DNA from: Dissophora ornata
Lineage: Eukaryota > Mortierellomycota > Mortierellomycetes > Mortierellales > Mortierellaceae
Reading direction: 5' to 3'
Assembly: GCA_025201705.1 (NCBI GenBank)
Contig: MU616970.1
Coordinates: 3,813-29,139, forward strand
DNA: 25,327 nucleotides
The notes below the pieces were generated by a model. It saw only the letters and a program-made list of their open reading frames with translations. It searched no databases and was not told the DNA's origin. The first letter of the stretch is position 1. The number at the start of each line of letters is the position of its first letter. The position numbers and the translations under genes are program-made. Shown one piece after another: positions 9,714 to 19,763 of this stretch.

Positions 9714-10070
9714 GTCTCTCCTGGTTGACCATTGGAGGATGTGGGGTTGATGATGTTGCCCAAGAGCAGAGGCGTATGCGACTTACTTTGGCTATTTTCT
9801 TAACAGAAATGCATTGTGACAGCACCCATTGCATGGCACAGTTGGTCGTGTTCATGGGTGGGTGTAGTAAGGATTGTGCAGCCCGGACGAGTCTTAAGCT
9901 GCTAGTCTTTGACTCTTTGGAGCCTGGGTCGTCTGTCAACTCTTCACAATCTATGCGTGGTGCGTGAGAGTTGTTTGCCCAGTCAGTCGCCCTCACGTCT
10001 CTCCTGGTTGACCATTGGGGAGTGTGGGTGTGATGATGTTGCCCAAGAGCTTAGGCATATGCGACTTACT
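9535..10070. repeat. Tandem partial gene duplication, two ~255-bp copies with 283-bp offset
   Basis: Copy A is about 9535-9790 and copy B about 9818-10070, roughly 90 percent or more identical by eye across most of their length. Each contains, on the minus strand, an AG acceptor (...CAACCAG|GAGAGAC), the first about 60 codons of the neighbouring gene ('APRIDCEELTDDPGSKE') and, further upstream, an intron-like segment beginning GTAAGTCGCATA. In copy A the start codon is ATG (9713); in copy B the same position is GTG (9996). Copy B therefore looks like a dead 5' fragment and copy A belongs to the gene at 7434-9713. Copy B diverges from the gene after 'CAMQWV'. Confidence 0.85.
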
Positions 10071-10083
10071 TCAATGCATTTCT

Positions 10084-11221
10084 GGCCATTTTTCTTCAAG
10101 TATTTTGTCTTGACGACCATTCTCTAATTTACCACCTCCCCTCTAACCGACTGTTGCCACTGTTACCAATTTTATGAGAACTAAATCTGAGGTGAGATAC
10201 CTAGCTCAAAAACCATCATGGTAGTCTTTGCAAAGATGTCTGTCGGTCTGGGCTTTGTGCCTATTGGTATCAACCTGCGATAGGATCAACAAGCCAACAA
10301 GAAAACGATTGTATTCAAGCCGACGTAGGAGTGAGCTACAGTGGGGGGACGTCCTAGGACCATTTTAATATGGACCAGCGAGGCCAGCGATTTGACAACG
10401 GTCGATTGTGATGACCTAAAGACAGTGATCGACCAGATGGCAGCCCTAGAGGATCTTACTAAGAAGCACGCATGGACACCCTGAGAGCCCACACATCCAG
10501 CGGAGTGCGAGCGGAGGGATGTACTTCTTCTCCCCTATCCAAGTCCATTGAGTGGGTCTCAACATTGCCAGGAACAGTACCAAATTGCGAATAAACAACC
10601 GTTGATTCTAGCTATGTTTATCAGAAGAAATGTTGCTTTATCAAACCACTTGCGGAGGATACTGAGATGATGATAATGATGCTGGCTATGCCAGACTGGC
10701 GTATTACACTACTGTCGATAACATCAGCTCTCCAAAAATACGAAAACCGGACAAGAGATCTTTGTCAAGCGTTGTATCGACAGCTGGCCTTTCTATTGGG
10801 TCTAGTAAGGAGCATTGCTGTCTCAGTGGCATGTCGCGTTGAACTCCCTGTTGCAGACAGCTCCAAGGAGAGTGAGATATATGATCTAGACAATACGATA
10901 TAGCTCTCGGTGCTCGAGATCCGGCCCGGCTATTTGAAAGCCACTGTCTTAACATACATGGACTTGTCGTACCATCGCCTCCAATTGTATATCCTTCAGA
11001 AATGGTTTAGAGATACCGACATAGAGATCATTCTCCCTCAAGCAAGACCTCGAACGCTCTGGATCCTGGGTCTGGAGAGATGCATTTGTTTGTTAAGTTA
11101 CACAGGACTCACAGGACTGAGCAAACACTGACTTGCATTAAAATTGATTCACTGAGAAGTGAAGAAGTGACATTCAGTTTGATGAATTCCTCTTGTCCTC
11201 ATCCATGGAATTGCTACCGCA
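10084..11221. other. Region upstream of the LRR gene without a supportable gene
   Basis: No intact gene is seen in these 1.1 kb. One short plus-strand frame, 10335-10484, has gene-like codon content ('DLTTVDCDDLKTVIDQ') but lacks an ATG and is closed on both sides. Two further plus frames (10667-10903 and 10910-11131) begin with ATG or a near-start codon and match nothing I know. They could be remnants of another member of the accessory families next door, or chance. The promoter of the LRR gene should lie here, but no TATA consensus is evident close to 11222. Confidence 0.4.
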
Positions 11222-13568
11222 ATGACAGAACATCAATACCAACGTTTTCGACTAGCCTACAGGATTGATGAAGTTTGTGTCAGCAATTCAAATATCCCAG
11301 CAAACAATATCAGTTCGACGTTCTATGTGATTTTGCAAGATATTCAAGACGTGTTTCCAAAGGCCTCGCAATTCAAGTTGAATGGACATCCCATCCCATT
11401 CCTAAAAAGCCCTGATGGCAACAGGTATACTTTGGCAACAGGGACGCATCAATTGCTCTGGAAAATGAGAAATCTCGCTTGACACATCATATCTTCTTTT
11501 GTTCATTAGAATCGAACCTTGGCGTATTGCATTCTATCCTGACAAGACCCTGGACGTCGTCTTGTCGACCACAGTCGAGCATACCCATGTTCACTCTCCG
11601 ATGTCGACTCCAAATCCTCAATTCGAGAGCACAGTCCTTCACCAGCCAGGTGGACTCAATGATCGAGTCAAGCAGGGTTTGAAGGACGCACAAGAGATCA
11701 AAGATCGCTTGATCCTGATCCAGAGCAAGACAGAGGCCATATTGACGCGGAACTATGAGCTGCTCGAATATACTATCCCGAGGCTGTTCATTGTGCTTCC
11801 TGAAAAATCGACGCCCTGGAACCCAACATCCATGATCTGTGACAAGTTCCGCCTACATTTCATCTGTGAGTGTGGTGAACACACCAAATCATCCGGAAGC
11901 AACATCCCTCATCACCTTCACCTGGCCAACCATGAAGGATATATCATCAACAAACCTACACAATTCTTTGAGAAGTATGGACCTTATTTGATGTTGATGC
12001 TCGAGATGATCAAACTGGGAACAATTATTGCAGGCCATGTTGTCCCAGCGATAACGACCTTGAAGGTAGTCGATGCTGTCGATTTTGCCAAATCCCCTGT
12101 TGGCTCGGTCACATCCAATATCATCAAGGGCGTTGATTATTCTTTGAAGTATCTAGAGGAGAGTCGCAGTCTGCAAGCAAAGTCAGACAGTGTTGATGTT
12201 GAATGTGACACAAGAACATTGCAAAGTGACCTTGGCAGCTGCCTTACCGCCGTTGAGGGATTGGAAGGAGCGGATCTACACCAACTCGGATCATATCTAG
12301 CAGCCAACAATTCAGACAAGTTGCTGGGCAATCTGTACCGCATGACAACTAAGGATGGTCACGTCAAATGGGTCTGCCGCCACCACTATCGATCAAGCTA
12401 TCAAGAGGCGCACACCCAGAAACTGCGTGATGTAGTCAGGCTTGCGGGAGGTGTATTTGATGAGCAACTTGGAAGTGTCAAAGTGTCCTTGAAGTCCAGC
12501 TTTGCTGCATCCGAGTTCTATGACGCCATCAGCAAAGCGAAAGCCGGTGTTTACGACTTGGATATCATATTCGACTGGGATTGCTCCAGGACTGATCTTG
12601 GAGCATTTGAGAAAGCGCTCAAGAGGTCAAGTGTGTCAATTCTTCGACTTGATCTCCGAAGGTTTCGAACAAGCATCATCAGCGAACTACTTTCAATATC
12701 CTCACGATATGAAATACTTGTTCGAATCGTAGAACATACTAATATGAAAATGATTCATATTGTTCTATCTGAGGATTTCGTAAAACTTCCTAGTTTACAA
12801 CCCAAAAGATCATCGAATCTTCCGAAGTTATCCATTGAGATGAAGCCTCGATCAATTCGAACCAGCGATTTTCGAGTACTTGTAAATTCACTCAAGACCA
12901 ACACCACTTTTACCACTTTGGACTTGTCAAGCAACTGGATTGAGAAAGAAGAAGCTCTTGCACTGTTTGAGGCACTCAAGAACAACACCACTTTGACCAC
13001 TTTGAACTTGCAGGAGATCTCGATTGATAAGGAAGGAGCTCTGGCACTGTCGGAGGCACTCAAGTCCAACACCACTTTGACCACTTTGAAGTTGACTATG
13101 AACTCGATTGGGATGGAAGGAGCTCGGGCACTGTCGGAAGCACTCAAGATTAACACCACCTTGACCACTTTGGACTTGACAGGAAACTCGATTGGGAAGG
13201 AAGGAGCTCTGGCGCTGTCGGAGACACTCAAGACCAACTCCACTTTGACCATCTTGGACTTGACAGCCAACTCTATTGGGAATGAAGGAACTCTGGCACT
13301 GTCAGAGGCACTCAAGTCCAACACCACTTTGACCACTTTGGAATTGACAGGCAACTCGATTGGGAATGAAGGAGCTCTTGCACTGTCGGAAGCTCTCAAG
13401 ACCAACACTACTCTGACCGCTTTGTACTTGTGGGACAACTATATTGAGGAGGACGGAGCTCTAGCACTGTCTGAGACTCTGAAGACCAACACGACTTTGA
13501 CCACTTTGGACTTAGGGGACAACTATATTGAGAGCAAAGGAGCTCTTGCACTGTCAGAGACTCTGTAG
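11222..13568 (+). CDS. Leucine-rich-repeat protein with conserved N-terminal region, accessory family
   Basis: Two exons, 11222-11424 and 11510-13568, join in phase 2 ('DGN-R-IEPWRIAFYPD') across an 85-bp GTATAC...TTAG intron, giving 753 residues. Residues 1-530 have no catalytic motif I recognise. They include 'MTEHQYQRFRLAYRIDEV', 'EYTIPRLFIVLPEKS', 'FRLHFICECGEHTKSSG', 'VEGLEGADLHQLGSYL' and 'GHVKWVCRHHYRSSYQEA', blocks I associate with large Mortierellaceae protein families that end in LRR or other repeats. Residues about 533-753 are eight 28-residue LRRs of the ribonuclease-inhibitor/NLRC3 type (TLTTLDLTGNSIGxEGALAL-like). There is no P-loop or NACHT/NB-ARC signature, so it is not a canonical NLR. 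LRRs of this type bind proteins; the partner is unknown. The reading frame ends inside the eighth repeat at a TAG standing where the earlier repeats have AAG. There is no signal peptide, and a cytoplasmic location is inferred. Confidence 0.75.
12905..13568 (+). repeat. 84-bp tandem repeats encoding eight LRRs
   Basis: About eight direct repeats of 84 bp encode 28-residue LRRs. The core nucleotide phrase CACTCAAG(A/T)CCAACACCAC recurs with few changes, and repeats 2-6 are especially alike. Such conservation at DNA level implies recent amplification or gene conversion. Confidence 0.9.
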
Positions 13569-13769
13569 ACCAACACCGCTGTAGTTGTCGAGGGTATGTT
13601 TTAGGATCGGGGGTCGGTGGGTTAGAGGTTCAGTGGAAAAGCTGGTCTTAATAGTATTGTCATATGGCTCACCCTACTGTAGCCACTTTGACATCTCCAG
13701 GCGTATGTGACATATATCTAGGGTGAGATACCTTGTATAAAAACCTGTCGATCTAGTGGATACATAGAC

Positions 13770-13775
13770 TTTATT
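13770..13775 (-). terminator. Poly(A) signal of the lipase gene
   Basis: Minus-strand AATAAA 30 bases after the lipase stop codon at 13805. The LRR gene on the other strand ends at 13568, so the two genes converge with only 236 bp between them and their 3' UTRs may overlap. Confidence 0.6.
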
Positions 13776-13804
13776 TTTGCGGTCATAATTATACACATTC
13801 AGGC

Positions 13805-16800
13805 CTAGACTTTTTCGCGCTGCTCCGTCTGCTCGGACTGTTGCGTTTGTGGCTGCGGCTGATGAGTAGGCGCATCCTGTGCCTGCTGCCTCTGATGCTT
13901 CTCCTGCCGCAGCTGCTTCTTTCTCTCCTTCTCCTTCTGAGCCTTGGCCCATGCCAAAGCCCGCTCAATTCGTGAGTCGTACTGCTGTGGGAAGTGATGC
14001 CATAGCCAATTTGTACGCAGAGGAATCGCTACAAAGTGATCTTTATCCGAGAACTCAATCCGGATCTCCTTCTTCTTCGATCCATTCTTCTTGGGCTTCT
14101 GTGTCGTGTATACCTTGTGATCATCCTCATCGTAATCCTCATCCTCATCCTCGCCCTCGTCCTCCCGCTCCTTGTCGCCCGTGTCGACTTGCTTTCCTTC
14201 CTCCCCTTTCTCCTTGTTTGCGCCAGTATCTACAACGGACTCTTGGCCCTGACGACTGTTATTGAGAATACGCTGCGTCGCCAAATCGCGTGCATTCGAA
14301 GGGCCTCCATACTGGATGGGCTCGCCCAGTGCCTTTCCTGCAGATGAGCGCTCTTGACGGCTTTCTTCAAGAGGTGTTTGCACTTCTTGCTGGTTTTTCT
14401 CGTTCAGATCTGACAGAGCCAAGTCAACAGAACCTTGCAAACGCACAGGAGGCTGGTTGGGCTGGTATGGGGTCACCTTAGGGGCCGTGGAGCTTACAGC
14501 TGAATTGGTGCTGCTCTTGTCATCGGAAGCCCTCCTAGCTGCTCCAGCGACAGTGGAACGGCGATGGAGCTTGGACGTGCTATTCTTGTTGGTCAGTGCG
14601 GCTGCGATGGCTGATATCGATCTTGACAGGCTAGAATGGTTGGTTGTCGTGCCGACACTCAATCGACGTGTGCTGTCGTGGGCATGTAAGTCTTCAGACC
14701 AGTTCTCTGGCTCTCCAAACTTGCTACTGCGGTCGCCACCCTTGTTTTGAATGACTGGCGTATCTTCGTATACTTTGTGTATATAAGTTGCCGTGCCAGG
14801 TGTGACCAACCGAGGAATGTCATTGACAGCACGCAGGTCTTCCTGCGCCTTTTCCAGGACCTTGATGATCCGTTTCAATTTCTCCTTGTTATCAAGATCC
14901 TTGTACACCGGATTCTCAGACTCGAGGGCAGCAATTTTGATCAGCTCCTTCAGATCCAGCATGTTTCCGTAGCTCAAACGACAGACAATGTCGTTCTCGT
15001 TGATGAAGGAGATTTGTGTGCGCTCCCATTGTACAGCCAGGTTGGGAGAACAGATAGGTGGAGGGGCAAACAAGTAGGCCTTGATATCGAGCTTCTGTGC
15101 CTCGGACTGCGACGTCGCTGGCACGGTATAATCGGCAAAGTGGTCTTGAAGGAGTGAGCACAAGAGCGATGCAGATCCTGCACCAAGCGAATGGCCAATG
15201 CTGAAAGTACATATTATTAATACAGGGAAAAGGAGCCAGAATCTACTACGTCGACCTTGGATGGCGTTTTGAACAAACACTTTCGTTTCACTCACCAGTA
15301 AATGGTCTTGAGATTGAACTTTTTCAAAGCCGCTTCGATGTCCTTGCCGCTGCGCTCTAACACAAAGCGTGCGTTGTCCATGATACCTTTATGGACGAGA
15401 CCGCCTTTGTAGGGATAGTATTCGCAGACGAGATCTGTCATGGCATCGGTTATGCTCTGTCGATATGGAGTGGCATCAAAATTGTTAGCATTGACGATGG
15501 CCATTGGAGAACTTGCAAGTTCAGCGACAAACACAGGACTTACAAATGTTCCGCGAATAATGATGCACAGGGCGTCGAATTTGGGATCATGAACAATGTA
15601 GTAGCTGGGCACTAGGGCTGTCCTCTTGTCAAAGTGCCAGACAATCATGTCTTCTTTCTTCAGCTTGAAGTAGTCCATGACGTTCTTGCGGTCAGAGTTA
15701 AATCGAACAAAGTCTGGATAATATAATGAGCCGGTCAGTATTGAGTCAATAACAACAAAAATAGAAACAACGAATACAAGGAATACTCACTCAGAGGCGC
15801 AACCTTGAAGCTGTAGCCAAAATAAACCCATGGGAGCGAACCATACGACGCAATAGCAAGACGAACGAAATGGCGCGCTTTTTCCAGGATTTCGATATTG
15901 TCGAATGCTTTGTTTGTTGTTGGACTATTTCATGCACAAAAAAAAAAAAAACCATTAAAATTTGACAAATTCTCATCTGTGCAACGCAATCCAGAAATCG
16001 TGTCGCGTCTTACGTTGGATGGCAAGCATAGTACTGCTCGACAATATTGAAACCCTTCCAGAATTCGGACCGGCTCAGGTTCCACCCATGGCCGAAATAT
16101 GAGCTATACATCAGTTGAATGTCCTTGAACGCAGATCGCGTCTGCTCAGAGAACAGATTGAACTTGAACTTCTTGACCTTGGGACGTTGTTCTCCACTCT
16201 TTTCTTCTGCGGACCTACTCAGATACATGTCCTTCTTCGCTTGATCGCCATTCGCCATGATGCCCGCCATCAGCTCCTCCTCACGCTTCCGATCTCCCTC
16301 GGTGAGGTTCTCGCCCTTGACCTGGTCCTCGCGATCATTACTCATTGTGCTCATGATATCGTCATCGTACTCATTCCCATCTCCATCTCCCTGTTCGGAC
16401 TCCCATTTCTTCAGAACGCTCTGAGGAATAATGTTTTCTACAATCCGCTGGAACGAATTTTGGGACAACATGGGCGATGTCGGCGAGCCAGAAGGCTGAG
16501 GAAGCGCGGGAGAGAGGGGGGGAGAAATAGAGAGTCCCAATGAGCTGCCGGGACCATTTTGAAGTGATAAATTGGGCGGCGAAGAGGGCATCCTCAATAT
16601 TCTTCCTGTCGGTTGTTGCTCTACGGCTTGGGCGCTTCGAGGGATGACAATTGGCGCCGAGTCCAACTCGGTGGGGGCTAGCACGTTCTCAGTCTCACCA
16701 GAAGACGAGAGGGGTAGGTGCTGATCAGAGCCATTGATATTGTTGTCTCCAAGAGTCGACGAACCCGAGGATAATGAAGAGTCCATGGAGATGATAGAGT

Positions 16801-17855
16801 GTGACAGCGCCTTGCGAGAGCCGTTTCGTTGCACGTTTGATCCTGTTGCAGATGCACCGCTGATGTCGTCTTGTTCTCTTGGTCCCTTTCCCAGATGTGC
16901 GAAGAGCGGGTTCTGAGTTTGATCATTGAAACGCAACGTGGCCTGGATGGTAATTATGCCCACTTCGACTCCGTTCATAGCCATCTGTGCAAAAGAGTCG
17001 GTTCGGACACGCCGGTGCCGATGCTCAAGGACAGAGACATCATTGCCCTGATCTGATCCCTTGGTAACATATACATCCTGCTCTTCGTTTTCGTCGAGAT
17101 TGTCGTCACGGAGATGATGGCGGTGAACGGTGGAACCAAACTTGGAGTATGATCCATGCTTGAAGAGCGGTAGATCCATTTCAAAGACATCGTCGTGTTT
17201 CTGGCAAAACGCAGCGGCATCAAACCGGGTCGAGAGCACTGACTGCTCCGGCTCTGTGTTGTCGTCGCCGCCGTTATCGTATTTGTGGCCAACCTTCTTC
17301 TGCAACTCGCGCAGAGGCAGGTAAGCGCGACCGATCTTGGCGCGCTGGTTAAAGGTCTTCTTGACATCATACACATCGATTTTTACAATGTCAAAGGTCA
17401 TATTGTGGACCGATGTTTGGAATTCAAATGTGTGCAAGGTGTGATCGCCCATGTTCTTGGACGGCGGTGTGCTTTGTTTGGTGTTCTGGAGCTTTACTTT
17501 GACCTGGGTCTTGTCGTGCTGCCCATCGCATGAGATGCTGCGGAGACGAAGCGAGATAGATTCTGTAGGGAAGGACAGAGAAGGTCTTTGTTTAGTGACG
17601 AAGCAGCCAAAAGGTGAGAGTGAGAGTGAGAGAGTGAGAGAGTGAGCGATGGTGTAGGTCGAGGCTACGTACCTGGTACCACTGTTCGATGTAGACAATT
17701 GTTGGCATGCGACGCGTGTCATTAGTCAGAGATGAATGGATCCAAGGAGGGTTAGCTCACGATAAACAAGACTTTTGCTGCTCTGCTGGTAGTGGAGATT
17801 GATTCAATCGATGCAGATATTAGCCAATAAACCTACGCTCAACAACGAGTGTCAT
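13805..17855 (-). CDS. C2-domain class-3 lipase, diacylglycerol lipase-like
   Basis: Proposed exons are 17855-17837, 17562-16014, 15924-15791, 15713-15296 and 15200-13805. All junctions keep frame, giving about 1171 residues. The N terminus is C2-like ('SISLRLRSISCDGQ', 'TQVKVKLQN', then 'FDIVKIDVYDV'), consistent with Ca2+ or membrane binding. A Ser/Pro/acidic linker of over 200 residues follows, then a class-3 alpha/beta-hydrolase domain. That domain shows 'DALCIIIRGTF' (oxyanion strand), 'ITDAMTDLVCEYY', the nucleophile elbow 'IGHSLGAGSA' (Ser within GHSLG, exon 5) and 'FINENDIVCRLS' with the probable catalytic Asp. A probable His lies in 'LWHHFPQQYD' near the C terminus, after a disordered acidic insert ('GEDEDEDYDEDDHK'). 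The tail is Gln/Glu/Lys-rich. This layout resembles sn1-specific diacylglycerol lipases without the four N-terminal membrane helices of the animal enzymes. Likely role: membrane lipid hydrolysis and signalling. The first coding exon (19 nt) is the least certain part. Confidence 0.8.
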
Positions 17856-18059
17856 GTCTGCGGGGGTGGGGAGGAAGGTGCCACTGTCAGAGCGAGGAGT
17901 GAGATGTTCTATTGATTGTTCCATCGGGATAGGGCAGTGTTAGCCATCAACGGGAAAATCATTTTGGAGCGACGGAGCAGGGGCTCGTGCATGTCATTCG
18001 CTGTGCGACCATGATAGCTTGCTGCGAGTTGCGACATGAACTAAAAATCAACAAACAGG
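17856..18059. other. Lipase upstream flank
   Basis: These 204 bases separate the lipase start from the small ORF ending at 18060, both on the minus strand. They hold the lipase leader or promoter and the 3' flank of the small gene. No clear TATA or poly(A) consensus was found. Confidence 0.4.
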
Positions 18060-18197
18060 CTAAACCGAGAAAGTGCTCTTGCCATAATTAGTTGTCTCGG
18101 CTGTAGACTCAGCAGCGGGATCGCCTGTCTTTGGCACGGTGTTCTCGGGCGCTGCTCCGAGGGGTGCGCCAGCGGGGGGGATGCTTTCTGTGGCCAT
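18060..18197 (-). CDS. Small 45-residue protein of unknown function
   Basis: A 46-codon frame including the stop, from the ATG at 18197 in the good context CTACAATGGCC. The product is rich in Ala, Pro, Thr and Glu, begins 'MATESIPPAGAPLGAAPENT', ends 'NYGKSTFSV' and has no signal peptide or membrane segment; it is probably disordered. What makes it credible is its surroundings: a minus-strand TATAAAAG box at 18554-18561 followed by a pyrimidine-rich leader of about 330 bases (CTCC/CTTC tracts) leading to this ATG. The layout is typical of strongly transcribed fungal genes. The frame is open upstream of this ATG as far as 18860, through the TATA box, so a longer protein is less likely but not excluded. 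An intron in the leader is possible. No family is recognised. Confidence 0.5.
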   Translation of the reverse strand: MATESIPPAGAPLGAAPENTVPKTGDPAAESTAETTNYGKSTFSV

Positions 18198-18553
18198 TGT
18201 AGTCTTTGATCGTGATGCTGGCAGGATATACAGGGTATAGAAAATAAAAGATGATCGCGGGGTAGTAACAAACGCAGAGTGAGCTCGAGGGAGAAGGAGG
18301 AATGGAGCAAGGGTATATTGTTGGAGGAATGTAAGGAATGAGGGCAAGAGAAGTTGGGAACAGAACGTTGACTGAGACTCCACTCGGGGTGTGATACGGT
18401 GCGTGTGTGTTGAGCAAGCAAGTGACGCACAGGCGCGTAGGTGGTCGATGAGAGAGGAATGGAGGTATGAGGGGATGGGGCAATGGAGGAGGAAGAAGAT
18501 GAATGAGAAGGAGAGAAGAGGCTCTTTCGACGAGGGAACCATTGCAGCGGCCT

Positions 18554-18561
18554 CTTTTATA
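18554..18561 (-). promoter_or_regulatory. TATA box of the small-protein gene
   Basis: Minus-strand TATAAAAG within GGATATAAAAGAGGC. A CT-rich tract starts about 30-40 bases downstream, where transcription would begin, giving a leader of about 330 nt up to the ATG at 18197. This is the best-formed core promoter in the window. Confidence 0.6.
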
Positions 18562-19763
18562 TCCGATGTATTATTCGATGGATTCCATTGACTATGTATT
18601 CGCATATATTCGACCAGACTATTATATTCAACCCTTGGATGTTTGTGTTTGCAGGAGCAGACCTGTTTGCCTGTCTGCACAGGCACATGGGATCGCAGAG
18701 CAGAGTCCATTGTCGCTCCACACGGCGAGTGCACTGCTCTCGCCTCCTCCCACACCCACACCGACGCCTGATATCGCTGGACTTTGTATGGTCTACTGTC
18801 TCCAGGTACGCCGTCCCCACTGTGTGCATCGCCGAATGAGTTTGGGCACAAGCACCCCATGCATCAGAGCCGCCGCTGTGCTGTTCTCGTATTGTTACCA
18901 TTCATTCCTGCGCCTTAGACATGCAGGCGTGTCCCCGACAGGTGGCCAGTTGACAGACATGCATGCCTGTAATATGCAAGGACAGAGTCAACCCACATCA
19001 AAGTCTCCACGGATCTAAAAAAAAGCCTCGCGACTTACTATGTTTTTTCTTTCCTTGTCCTACGTACCTGCACGCTTGTAAGTCCACAGCATGTGCAAAT
19101 GTCTACAAATTGGCATCCAGTAGTATTCGTAAACGAATGCTGTCACAGCATCAAGGGTGCCATAGACCACTGTACACATACTCGTCTGTGGCGTCGCGTT
19201 TGTTGGGATGAAGTCGAGCGCCATCCTTGACACCTGTTTAGTATAATAACGCATAACGAAGTCGTTACAATGCAAGTGAAATACACCGATCTTGGCTTCA
19301 GACGCATTAGTCCCCAATCCTGCTTATGAATAACGATTACGAAAATCATTGCCCCCTTTCAGAAATATACACCTGCCACCAAAAATCTGATGCCGTAAGG
19401 CTTCCATGTCCATGAGCATCAAGCTGTTGGGGTTCACGCGTCTCTGCCTGTCTTTGATGAGGAGGATGGAGGGAAAACGGTCGAGTGTGGAGGAGAGCGT
19501 CGTCTTGGGGTTGAGTTCCCTCCAACCCCACATGTTAATGCGGGCACCTGTCCTGCTGTTTGCTCTCCAACCACTGGAATGGTGGTACCAGGGAGATAAG
19601 ATGAGCCCTTTATTCGAGCACCTGCACGCGCAACCGCCAAGTGGACTGAAACAGCGTCGCTGTCAAGTGACGTGACTTCTTTCCAAACATACACTTGTGG
19701 TCAAATGAGCTCCCTTTGCTTCTGCTTTCTTCAACGCCTGTCCAGAATCAAATATTAGAATCA
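18562..19763. other. Unresolved region, open on both strands
   Basis: No gene model could be closed here, but 19060-19690 looks partly coding. On the minus strand, 19533-19375 reads 'MWGWRELNPKTTLSSTLDRF' then 'RFPSILLIKDRQRRVNPNS' with a C/G-ending codon pattern. After a GT-AG candidate around 19375-19335 it could continue as 'ASEAKIGVFHLHCNDFVMRY' and on to 'VYEYYWMPICRHLHM', ending at a GCAG|GTACGT donor near 19073. On the plus strand 19406-19675 is open as well ('SIKLLGFTRLCLSLMRRMEG'). The family is unknown on either strand. 18562-19059 holds only upstream DNA of the small gene. Confidence 0.3.

Noticed and set aside
9700..9996. Independent gene in duplication copy B
   Set aside because: It lacks an ATG (GTG at the homologous site), is out of frame with copy A after splicing, and is best explained as a duplicated 5' fragment.
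12755..13438. Long minus-strand open frame opposite the LRR repeats
   Set aside because: It mirrors the periodic LRR coding sequence; the 84-bp repeats keep the complementary frame open. The plus strand has clear LRR motifs and the intron join.
18198..18860. Upstream extension of the small 45-residue frame to a 266-residue protein
   Set aside because: The extension runs through a TATA box and CT-rich leader, is low in coding character and has no recognisable motif. The ATG at 18197 has the better context.
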